The notes under the pieces were generated by a model. It was not told the origin of the DNA and did no database searches. It saw nothing but the letters and a program-made list of their open reading frames with translations. A DNA stretch of 49,824 nt from Myxococcales bacterium. GTDB lineage: Bacteria; Myxococcota_A; Polyangia; Polyangiales; Polyangiaceae. How positions within the stretch are numbered: the stretch's first letter is position 1; every line of letters begins with the position of its first letter. A program made the position numbers and the translations under genes. The stretch is taken from contig SHZB01000003.1 of the NCBI GenBank assembly GCA_009692485.1, positions 1 to 49,824 of the forward strand, written 5' to 3'. Of the stretch, positions 39,141 through 46,379 are shown in pieces.

Positions 39141-41450
39141 TCATCGACGCTCGGTCAGCGTGTGGTGGAAGCGCTCGAGCCGCGCGGCGACTGCTGCGAA
39201 CACGGTGCCGGGCGGATAGTGCCCGGAGCTGTCGGGCTCACCCGCGCTCATCCCGGTCAAGAGCTGGATCCCCTCTTCGACGGTGTCGATGGCGATGATG
39301 TGAAAGCGCCCCTGCGCCACGGCCTCGACCAGGTCTTCGCGCAACACGAGGCCGTCTCGGTTTCGCGACGGGATGAGCACACCTTGATCGCCGGTGAGGC
39401 CGCCCTTGGCGCAACACACGTCGTAGAACGACTCGATCTTCTCGTTGATGGCGCCGACGGGCTGCACCACGCCATGCTGATCGACGCTGCCCGTGACGGC
39501 GTAGCGCTGCACGATCGGCACGCCGGCCAAGGACGACAACAGCGCGTACAACTCCGTCGTCGATGCGCTGTCACCGTCGATCGCCTCGTAGGTTTGCTCG
39601 AACACGAGCGACGCCCCGAACAGCAGCGGGCGAGTTCGCGCGAACCGAGCCGCGAGATAGCCCTTCAGAATGAGCACGCCCTTCGAGTGGATCGGCCCGC
39701 TCATCTCGACCTCGCGCGCGATGTTCACCGGTCCCTCGACGCCCGGATAGGTCACGGCCGTCACGCGACACGGCTTGCCGAAAGAGAGCGGCCCATCGCT
39801 CATCACGCTGATGGCGTTGACCTGTCCGATGCTCTCGCCGACGACCTCGATGCGGATCGTCCCGTCCTTGAGGAGCCGATGGATCTCGTCGCGGAAGTAT
39901 CGCCCGCGCCAGTGCGCCGCCTCGAGCGCCGCCTTCACGTCGTCGGCATCCACCTCGCTGAGTCCCTTCTTGCGAGCGCGGTACGCCGCCTCGGTCGCCA
40001 CCTCTGCGATGAGCCCGAGCTGCGCGGACAGCTGCTTCTGGCTCTCGTTGACGCGGCACGCGTAGACCAACAGCTCGCACACCGCCCGCGCCGTGAAAGC
40101 CGGCAAACCGCGGCTCTTCTTCAAGCTCGCAAGGAAGGCCGGGTAGACGACGAGCGCCTGCGCGATCTCGAGCTGGTGTTCGAAGCGCGCCTGCACCTTG
40201 AAGAGCTGCGAGAACTCGGGATCCGCCTCGTGGAGCTCTTGGTAGAGCATCGGGCTCGCGATCAAGATCACCTTCACATCGAGCGGGATCGGCGGAAAAA
40301 GCAGCTCCTCGACCGTGCCGCGAAAGTAGGGCGCCTCATGCTCGGGCACGATGAATTTGCCCGCCAAGAGACACGCCTTCAGCTGCTCGTACACGACCGC
40401 GTTCTTCAACAAGGTCGCCGCCGGCAAGATCAAAAACCCGCCATTCGCCTGATGCAGCGCGCCCGGAACGGCGAAGCCCGGCTCCGGCGGGAAGCCCGAC
40501 TCTTGCGGCACGTGGGCCCGCCCGAACAGCGCGGTGAGGGTTGGGTAGGCGACCTCGACGACCGGCGCGCCGCTGCCCGGCACACGCTCGGCGAGCAGCG
40601 TTGGCACGACCAGACCGCGCGCGAGTCGCGGCGCCTCTTCGCCGTGAGCGTCCTCGACGAGCAGGCGCACCTGGCGGTTCACGGCCTTCTCGACGTCGCC
40701 GAGGAAATGCTGGATGGCCTCGCGGGCGGCGTACGCCTCGAGCACCTTCACAAAGCGCGCGTGCACGGCTTCGAGCAGCTGCCTTTTGAGCTCGCGCTGC
40801 AATTCACGCTCGATTTGTTCCTGGATTTCGATCAGCTGCTCCTCGAAATCCTCGACCGCGGTTGTGATGGCACGCAGCGCTTCGGCGCTAGGCTCCGCGC
40901 CCCCTCGTCCCCCGACCTTGACCTCGTCGTCCTCGCGCCCAACGTCGAGCCCGAGATCGTCGCCGACCTCATGGAGCGCCGCCTCGAGCTCGGCCTCGCG
41001 CTCGCGTCCCTTGCGCTGAATGCGGGAACGTGCGTGCTTGAAGCGCTCTCCTTCGGGCACGCGACGCAAGACCTCGATCAACGACTCGTACAGCTCGTCC
41101 ATCGCCTCGGCGAAAGGCCGCCCCTCGCCGGCCGGAAGGTTGAGCGCCGTCGGCTCCGTGGGCTTCGACGGGTTGGGCACGAGCAAGATGTCATCGGGCG
41201 TCGGCCGCTCACGCGCGATGCGCTGGGCAATCGAGCGCGCGCCGAAGGTCCGCCCGAGCCCCGCGTCCCCTACGGCCACGACGTGAAAGCGCGGCTGGCG
41301 AATGTCGAGCCCGAACTCGAGCGCCTCGAGCGCACGCTGCTGCGATGCGATCCCGGTGAGCGGCTGCACGTCGTCGGTCGTGCGAAGCGCGAGCCGCTCG
41401 GGCGCGAAAACGGGGCGAGTCTCGGCAGCGCTCAGCCTCACGATGGTCAT
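39141..41450 (-). CDS. Lon-like AAA+ protease (S16, LonB-type without N-domain)
   Basis: 769 residues from the ATG at 41450. The nucleotide-binding part starts ALEFGLDIRQPRFHVVAVGDAGLGRT, where the Walker A Lys is Arg; I recall the same GRT form in this subfamily. A long coiled-coil insert follows (about residues 140-260, ERELQRELKRQLLEAVHARF), then LHQANGGFLILPAATLL as Walker B. The C-terminal S16 domain has catalytic Ser in IDGDSASTTEL near residue 627 and Lys in GAINEKIE exactly 43 residues later, the same spacing as the E. coli Lon dyad. Cytosolic ATP-dependent protease; substrates unknown. Divergent neighbours suggest its own promoter. Confidence 0.93.
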   Translation of the reverse strand: MTIVRLSAAETRPVFAPERLALRTTDDVQPLTGIASQQRALEALEFGLDIRQPRFHVVAVGDAGLGRTFGARSIAQRIARERPTPDDILLVPNPSKPTEPTALNLPAGEGRPFAEAMDELYESLIEVLRRVPEGERFKHARSRIQRKGREREAELEAALHEVGDDLGLDVGREDDEVKVGGRGGAEPSAEALRAITTAVEDFEEQLIEIQEQIERELQRELKRQLLEAVHARFVKVLEAYAAREAIQHFLGDVEKAVNRQVRLLVEDAHGEEAPRLARGLVVPTLLAERVPGSGAPVVEVAYPTLTALFGRAHVPQESGFPPEPGFAVPGALHQANGGFLILPAATLLKNAVVYEQLKACLLAGKFIVPEHEAPYFRGTVEELLFPPIPLDVKVILIASPMLYQELHEADPEFSQLFKVQARFEHQLEIAQALVVYPAFLASLKKSRGLPAFTARAVCELLVYACRVNESQKQLSAQLGLIAEVATEAAYRARKKGLSEVDADDVKAALEAAHWRGRYFRDEIHRLLKDGTIRIEVVGESIGQVNAISVMSDGPLSFGKPCRVTAVTYPGVEGPVNIAREVEMSGPIHSKGVLILKGYLAARFARTRPLLFGASLVFEQTYEAIDGDSASTTELYALLSSLAGVPIVQRYAVTGSVDQHGVVQPVGAINEKIESFYDVCCAKGGLTGDQGVLIPSRNRDGLVLREDLVEAVAQGRFHIIAIDTVEEGIQLLTGMSAGEPDSSGHYPPGTVFAAVAARLERFHHTLTERR

Positions 41451-41560
41451 GCAGCGCAGCCTAGAAGCGCCCCCCGCCGCTGCCAACTTTCCCCGCGCAG
41501 CCGGGGGATGGCCCCCCTCTCGCTACCCGAAATCCGTTGCTCCGCGCCCCCTCTCCCCCC

Positions 41561-41640
41561 GGGTGGAGGGAGCCGCGTTGTTGCGCGCGGGCGATCCCCC
41601 CGACCCTCCCACCGCTCGGCGGGTGGAGGGAGCTGCGTTG
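41561..41640. repeat. 20-bp repeat, 60-bp period, between the Lon-like and lipoprotein genes
   Basis: GGGTGGAGGGAGCYGCGTTG at 41561-41580 and 41621-41640. The surrounding spacer (41451-41654) also has C-rich runs. No gene was seen in it. Confidence 0.85.
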
Positions 41641-41654
41641 GGGCGTGGGGCTAA

Positions 41655-42998
41655 CTACAGAGTGCCGAACTCGGCGCAGCCCCAGGCTTGGATGCGCAGC
41701 TCCCAGTCCCAGTCGGAGAAGTTGTGCGTACCGGCGCGGCGCACCGTCCAGTAGCGGCCATTCGTGAGCTCGAGCTGTTTGTCGAGCGGGATGATCTGCT
41801 GCGCGTTGAAGAGCTGATCGTCGCCGTTCAACGAGAGACCGCTCGACACGATCGGGGCTATCGCGCCCACGGTCGTGAAGATCCACCCGTTGTCGCCGGG
41901 CACGACGTCGCCGACCTTGGTCGCGGCGTTGCCGATCGAATCGACCAGCTTTTGGTAGCCATCGCCGGTGTCCGACTCGATGCAGTCGTAGGTCACGATG
42001 AGGTTACCCGCGGGGCTCAGCGGGCCCTTTTGTCCCCAAAATACGCCGGATTCGAGCGCGAAATTGTAAACCTCGTCCTCGTCGAGAGGCTTCGTCTTCG
42101 GCGTGATGCGTACCTCCGCGCCCGTCATCGCCTCCGCCTGGATGACGCAGTAGACCTCGTCGTTGCCGATGTCGTCGTCCTCTTCGTAGACCTTCACGCT
42201 CGCGACGCCGATTCGCAAGAGCGGCGCGCCACACTCGACAGTGCCGCCCGGCGGTGCATCAAACTCGCCGAGCACCGTCATCGGCGGCAGCGAACCGCGT
42301 CGCTCTGGATGTGCCGCGCGGAAGCTCGCCGGCGAGCCCATGCCGGCCTTGCCCAGCTCGCTCACGAGCGCCGCGTGGGCCTTCCGATCCGCCGCGAACA
42401 CGCGCCGCAGCTCGGTCACCAGCGGGTGCTCGTCGGCTCGCGCATGCACGTCCAGCGAGGCCGCGACGACCCGCATCGCCGGCCCCGCCTCCGCCACGAA
42501 CTTCACGAGGCGCGCCTGCAATTTCTCGCGCGAGAGCCACTCCATCTTCGCGATGTTGAACTCCGCCGCGTTCGGCGGATCGAGCGGCGGAACGAAGGCG
42601 TTCTTGCAGCTCGGCGCCAGCTCGCAGGGCTCACACTTCTTGCAGTCGGCCTCGCAGGTGTGGCAGTTCTCGTCCATCGCGCAGGTGCCGTCGCCGCACG
42701 GCATGCTGCCGCCGTTGCCGCCCGAGCCCGAAGAAATCCCGCAGTCGCACTCGCCAAGTCCGCTGCCATCGGCGAGGCACTGCTGGATGCCGTCCGTACC
42801 GCCGAAGCACGCGCAGATGGTCTGATGGCCCGGCACACACACCTGAGGAGCACCGCTCGCTCCGGTGTCGCTGCTCGTGTCCGCCGCAGCGCAAGCGCCG
42901 ACGACGCCGCCGAGCGCCAACAGCAGCAGCGACGCTCTGGTCATCATCTTCGCCGGGGTCATGCGGGTCATGCGGGTCATGCGGGTCATGCGGGTCAT
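41655..42998 (-). CDS. Cys-rich lipoprotein with repeated start codons
   Basis: 447 residues at most. Lipoprotein signal MMTRASLLLLALGGVVGACA. It then has many Cys: VCVPGHQTICACFGG, GECDCG, CGDGTCAMDENCHTCEADCKKCEPC. These resemble the small Cys-rich stalks of myxobacterial surface proteins. The C-terminal 300 residues are beta-rich (LRIGVASVKVYEEDDDIGNDEVYCVIQAE, RITPKTKPLDEDEVYNF, LSLNGDDQLFNAQQIIPL) without a family I can name. In front of the signal is MTRMTRMTRMTRMT, created by a 9-bp repeat. The real start is either one of these or the MM at about 42947. Probably on the outer membrane surface. Confidence 0.8.
   Translation of the reverse strand: MTRMTRMTRMTRMTPAKMMTRASLLLLALGGVVGACAAADTSSDTGASGAPQVCVPGHQTICACFGGTDGIQQCLADGSGLGECDCGISSGSGGNGGSMPCGDGTCAMDENCHTCEADCKKCEPCELAPSCKNAFVPPLDPPNAAEFNIAKMEWLSREKLQARLVKFVAEAGPAMRVVAASLDVHARADEHPLVTELRRVFAADRKAHAALVSELGKAGMGSPASFRAAHPERRGSLPPMTVLGEFDAPPGGTVECGAPLLRIGVASVKVYEEDDDIGNDEVYCVIQAEAMTGAEVRITPKTKPLDEDEVYNFALESGVFWGQKGPLSPAGNLIVTYDCIESDTGDGYQKLVDSIGNAATKVGDVVPGDNGWIFTTVGAIAPIVSSGLSLNGDDQLFNAQQIIPLDKQLELTNGRYWTVRRAGTHNFSDWDWELRIQAWGCAEFGTL
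42960..42995. repeat. 9-bp tandem repeat x4 with an ATG in every unit
   Basis: CATGCGGGT four times, followed by a further CAT at 42996-42998. On the minus strand this gives five in-frame ATGs spaced nine bases apart. Confidence 0.97.
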
Positions 42999-43025
42999 TC
43001 CACGCCGACCGCGCGCTCAAGTCAC

Positions 43026-43505
43026 CTAATTAAAACTGCCCATGCCGAGGCCCGCTGCCGCTCTTCGCGCGAGCTGCGTCCATTCTTTCAAGCGGGGGGC
43101 CATGCCGAGCTGCGCGAGGAGCACGAGCACCGGGTCCTGTTCCGACGTGACGTTATCGCCGCGCCGCGAGCCGGGGGCAGAATCCGCGGACGTCTCCAAT
43201 GCGTAGCCTTGGGCCAGCATGTTCGCGGTCGCCACGGCCAGGATGACGTCCATGCCCTCGTGAGGCAAGCGCTCGGGGCGGTGATGGTGCGCGACCGCCT
43301 CGACGCTCGGCCACGGCAAGCCCCAAAGGCCCAGCAAATAGGCGCCAACCTCGGCGTGGCTCACGCCCAACACTTTGTACTCCGCCTCGCACAAGCTGAT
43401 GTGGTGGCGTTCGGCCACCTGTTTCGCGACCCGATACGCGGGCGCCATTCGGGACGCCATCAACATCTCGCCGACGTCGTGAAGCTCGGTCGATGCGAAG
43501 GTCGG
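43026..43505 (-). pseudogene. 5'-truncated HDOD-domain protein
   Basis: About 160 residues of the C-terminal half of an HDOD signalling domain: ELHDVGEMLMASRM, AEYKVLGVSHAEVGAYLLGLWGLPW, VEAVAHHHRPERLPHEG, then a helical end to the TAA at 43026. HDOD domains need an N-terminal helical half of 100-200 residues, which is absent. The sequence upstream of about 43505 instead reads, on the other strand, as a CBS gene. The piece is thus cut at a recombination junction. An ATG at 43595 gives an open frame but only low-complexity Ser/Thr sequence. HDOD proteins are non-enzymatic regulators of c-di-GMP or motility systems. Confidence 0.8.
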
Positions 43506-43509
43506 CGCC

Positions 43510-44496
43510 GTGTGGACGCGCTTCGACGAAGAGGGCGTCGAGGACCTGCCCGTCATCGCGACCGAGGACGGCGACGACGGCGTGACGCGGCGCATTCACG
43601 TCGGCTACGCGCGCAAGCGGGACATCGCCGTCGCGCTCACGCGGTTCGCGGACACGCCCGCCCAGCTGCCCTCCGACGACAAGGTGTTGCGCGGCGCGGT
43701 CATCAACATGCTCGCGCGCGGTCGCGCCACGCTCGCGCCCGAGACTCCCGTGCTCGATGGCTTGCGCACGTTGCTGACCAGCGGCCTCGAGAGCCTCGCG
43801 GTCGTGACCGGCGGAGGTGAGTATCTCGGCTCGCTGTCCATCCTCGACGCGATCGGCTGCTTCACCAAGCTCGAGTCCATCCAGCGCGGGCGCGGGCTCC
43901 AAAAAGCCTCCGAAGAGCCCGGCACGCGGCTCGTCGATCTGGTGGGCGGCGGTGAAGAGTCTGGGGCACAGCCCTCGGACGTGATGGTCGGCACCTGCCT
44001 CGGACATGTTCGCGACATCATGAACAAGAACGTGGTCACGCTGCGGACCGAGGCACGCGTCGATGAGGCGATGGGGCTTTTCCAGGGCCGGCGTACCCAA
44101 TGCATCATCGTGCTCAGCGAGTTCGATAAGCTCCGCGGCTTCGTCACGCCGACGACGCTACAGCTCGTGCTGCCACCCTTCGAAGCACCCCGCGGCGGAG
44201 CGCCTGCCGACAAATACGCGGTCCACTTCCAGCTGAATCCCGCCGACGCGACGACGCAGCAAGCGCTGAGGGACAAAGTCGCCAACGCGATCGTGCGACC
44301 CACGGTGGCGGTGACGGTAGAGGACACGCTGCAGCGCGCGGTGGAGCTCTTGGCGCAGCCGGGTGTGCGTGTTCTGCCGGTTTATTCGGGCAAAAACGTC
44401 AAGCCTGTGGCGACCGTGAGTCGCACCGATTTACTGCGCGCGATGCTGGCGATCGGTGATCTCGCCGCCAAGCGCGGTCTTCTCGAAGACAAATAG
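43510..44496 (+). CDS. CBS-domain protein, probably truncated at the 5' end
   Basis: 328 residues from a GTG at 43510. Four CBS-like units are visible: a first one lacking its opening strand (VWTRFDEEGVEDLPVIA, GYARKRDIAVALT), then VLRGAVINMLARGRATLAPETPVLDG, then VRDIMNKNVVTLRTEARVDEA with GFVTPTTLQLVL, and a last near VRPTVAVTVEDTLQRAVELL with PVATVSRTDLL. CBS pairs bind adenosyl ligands and regulate partners. The in-frame text continues upstream only to a TGA at 43480-43482, and the overlap with the truncated HDOD gene on the other strand suggests the true start was lost. It may still be expressed. The end of the gene lies in a 35-bp repeat. Confidence 0.7.
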   Translation: MWTRFDEEGVEDLPVIATEDGDDGVTRRIHVGYARKRDIAVALTRFADTPAQLPSDDKVLRGAVINMLARGRATLAPETPVLDGLRTLLTSGLESLAVVTGGGEYLGSLSILDAIGCFTKLESIQRGRGLQKASEEPGTRLVDLVGGGEESGAQPSDVMVGTCLGHVRDIMNKNVVTLRTEARVDEAMGLFQGRRTQCIIVLSEFDKLRGFVTPTTLQLVLPPFEAPRGGAPADKYAVHFQLNPADATTQQALRDKVANAIVRPTVAVTVEDTLQRAVELLAQPGVRVLPVYSGKNVKPVATVSRTDLLRAMLAIGDLAAKRGLLEDK

Positions 44497-44601
44497 CGGC
44501 GGCCAAGCGCGGTCTTCTCGAAGAGTCGTAGCCGCCGCCGAGCGGTCTGCTCGAAGCGTCGCAGCGGGCCCGCCCAGCGAGTTGCTCGAACCGTCGCAGC
44601 G
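44464..44601. repeat. Degenerate ~35-bp tandem repeat x4 over the CBS gene stop
   Basis: Units near 44464-44498, 44499-44533, 44534-44566 and 44567-44601, core GCCAAGCGCGGTCTTCTCGA. The first unit is coding (AAKRGLLEDK-stop). Later units lie in the spacer before the aldehyde dehydrogenase and are increasingly diverged. Confidence 0.85.
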
Positions 44602-44640
44602 CCCGCACCAGCGCCGCGCAATTGCCGCAAGTGCCGCGCC

Positions 44641-46176
44641 TCAGCCGAGCGGAAACTCGACGCCTTGCGCGAGCGGAAGCGTGCCGCCCCAGTTGATGGT
44701 GCAGGTCTGCCGGCGCATGTACGCCTTCCACGCGTCGCTGCCCGCCTCGCGTCCGCCGCCGGTGTCCTTCTCGCCACCGAAGGCGCCGCCGATCTCCGCC
44801 CCGCTCGTGCCGATGTTGACGTTCGCGATGCCGCAGTCGCTGCCCGCCGCGGAGAGAAAGCGCTCCGACGCACGCAAGCTCTCGGTGAAGATCGCGCTTG
44901 AGAGTCCCTGCCGGACGGCGTTCTGCTGAGCGATCGCCTCGTCGAGCGTGTCGAACTCGAAGGCGTAGAGGATCGGCGCGAAGGTCTCTTCCCACGCGAT
45001 CGGAAATGCGTCTTGCGCGGAAGGCACACACGGCGCGCGCACGATCGTCGGCTGCACGAAAAACCCCGGTAAATCCGGGGCCTCGCCGCCGCACAGCAGC
45101 TCGCCGCCCTGCTCTTTCGCGAGCGCCACCGCCGCGCGAAATTGCGCCACCGCTTGCGCGCTCACGAGCGGACCGAGCAGCGTCCCCTCGGCCAAAGGGT
45201 CGCCCGCGCGCACGGTGCGGTACGCCGCGCAGAGTCGGTCGAGCAACGCCTTCGCGACGCCCCGCTGCACGAACAATCGGCGCGTCGTCGTGCAACGCTG
45301 GCCCGCGGTGCCGACGGCTCCGAAGGTGATCGCGCGCGCGGCGAGCTCGAGATCGGCATCGTCCATGACGACGATGGCGTTGTTGCCGCCAAGCTCCAGG
45401 AGGCTTCGGCCGAGCCTGCCCGCGACCTCGGCCGCGACCTTGCGACCGACGGCCGTCGAGCCCGTGAACGACACGAGCGGCAGCCGGCGCTCGCTCGCCA
45501 TCCATTGGCCCACGTCGGCCCCGCCCACCAAGAGCGAGAACACGCCGAGGCAGTCATTTTCACGCATCACGTCGTGGCAGAGTTGCTGCACCGCCAAGGC
45601 ACAGAGCGGCGTCGTCGGCGACGGCTTCCACACCACGGTGTCACCGCAAACCGCGGCAATTGCGGCATTCCACGCCCACACTGCCATCGGAAAGTTGAAC
45701 GCGGTGATCACGGCCACGGGGCCAAGCGGATGCCACTGCTCGTACATGCGGTGATGGGGACGCTCCGACTGCAAGGTGAGCCCCGCGAATTGGCGCGAGA
45801 GCCCGACCGCGAAGTCGCAAATGTCGATCATCTCTTGCACCTCGCCGAGCCCTTCGCTGCGGACCTTGCCCGCCTCGAGCGAGATCAACTCGCCGAGCGC
45901 ACTCTTGTGCTCACGCAGCCGATTGCCGAGCTGGCGGATCACCTCCCCGCGCTGCGGAGCCGGCCGCATGCGCCACGACGCGAAGGCCGCGAGCGAGCGC
46001 GCGAGCACCAGCTCACAGTCCGCGATGCCGGGCGACAAGACGGTGCCCAGGCACGCGCCATTCGCCGGATTCAGCGAGGCGATGGGCTCGCCTGCCGTAG
46101 CGAGCCATTCGCCCGCGGACGCGCCCGACCTTTGCGTTGCGATGCCAAGCTTGCTGAGAACGGGGTGGGCGGTCAT
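44641..46176 (-). CDS. ALDH7-type aldehyde dehydrogenase (alpha-aminoadipic semialdehyde / P6C dehydrogenase)
   Basis: 511 residues, NAD-dependent aldehyde dehydrogenase. The catalytic Glu lies in LLELGGNNAIVVM and the Cys in GTAGQRCTTTRRLF. ALDH7 (human antiquitin, bacterial AmaB) is marked by the C-terminal INWGG region and AEIGGAFGGEKDTGGGREAGSDAWKAYMRRQ, all seen here. These enzymes oxidise alpha-aminoadipic semialdehyde in lysine degradation. The ATG at 46174-46176 has GAGGAG seven bases upstream. Divergent from the E1 gene; together they suggest catabolism of lysine and branched-chain 2-oxoacids. Cytosolic. Confidence 0.94.
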   Translation of the reverse strand: MTAHPVLSKLGIATQRSGASAGEWLATAGEPIASLNPANGACLGTVLSPGIADCELVLARSLAAFASWRMRPAPQRGEVIRQLGNRLREHKSALGELISLEAGKVRSEGLGEVQEMIDICDFAVGLSRQFAGLTLQSERPHHRMYEQWHPLGPVAVITAFNFPMAVWAWNAAIAAVCGDTVVWKPSPTTPLCALAVQQLCHDVMRENDCLGVFSLLVGGADVGQWMASERRLPLVSFTGSTAVGRKVAAEVAGRLGRSLLELGGNNAIVVMDDADLELAARAITFGAVGTAGQRCTTTRRLFVQRGVAKALLDRLCAAYRTVRAGDPLAEGTLLGPLVSAQAVAQFRAAVALAKEQGGELLCGGEAPDLPGFFVQPTIVRAPCVPSAQDAFPIAWEETFAPILYAFEFDTLDEAIAQQNAVRQGLSSAIFTESLRASERFLSAAGSDCGIANVNIGTSGAEIGGAFGGEKDTGGGREAGSDAWKAYMRRQTCTINWGGTLPLAQGVEFPLG

Positions 46177-46191
46177 GAATTTCTCCTCGTG

Positions 46192-46274
46192 CGATGGGGC
46201 AACCAGTGGGGCAAACGATGGGGCAAGCGATGGGGCAAACGATGGGGCAAGCGATGGGGCAACCAGGGGGCAAA
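46192..46274. repeat. 12-bp tandem repeat x7 upstream of the ALDH gene
   Basis: CGATGGGGCAAR units from 46192 to about 46274, starting 15 bases upstream of the ALDH start, in the 203-bp divergent spacer shared with the E1 gene. The array may sit on a promoter. Confidence 0.95.
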
Positions 46275-46379
46275 CGGCACTCTCGAGCCAACGCGTCGCG
46301 ACGTCGCAACAATGCCGTCGTCGTATGATCTTCGCCGCGCTTGCCCGCGGTTCGCCTCCCGATATAGTGCGCCGCGCCG

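Noticed and set aside
39141-41450. Inactive ATPase because Walker A Lys is Arg
   Set aside because: The GRT form is, as far as I recall, normal in this Lon-like subfamily, and the other AAA and S16 residues are present, so it is not evidence of decay.
38994-41654. 886-residue open frame on the plus strand
   Set aside because: Antisense to the Lon-like protease, whose Ser-Lys dyad and AAA motifs are unmistakable.
41688-43820. 710-residue open frame on the plus strand
   Set aside because: Antisense to the Cys-rich lipoprotein and to the HDOD remnant; no motif and low-complexity Arg-rich content.
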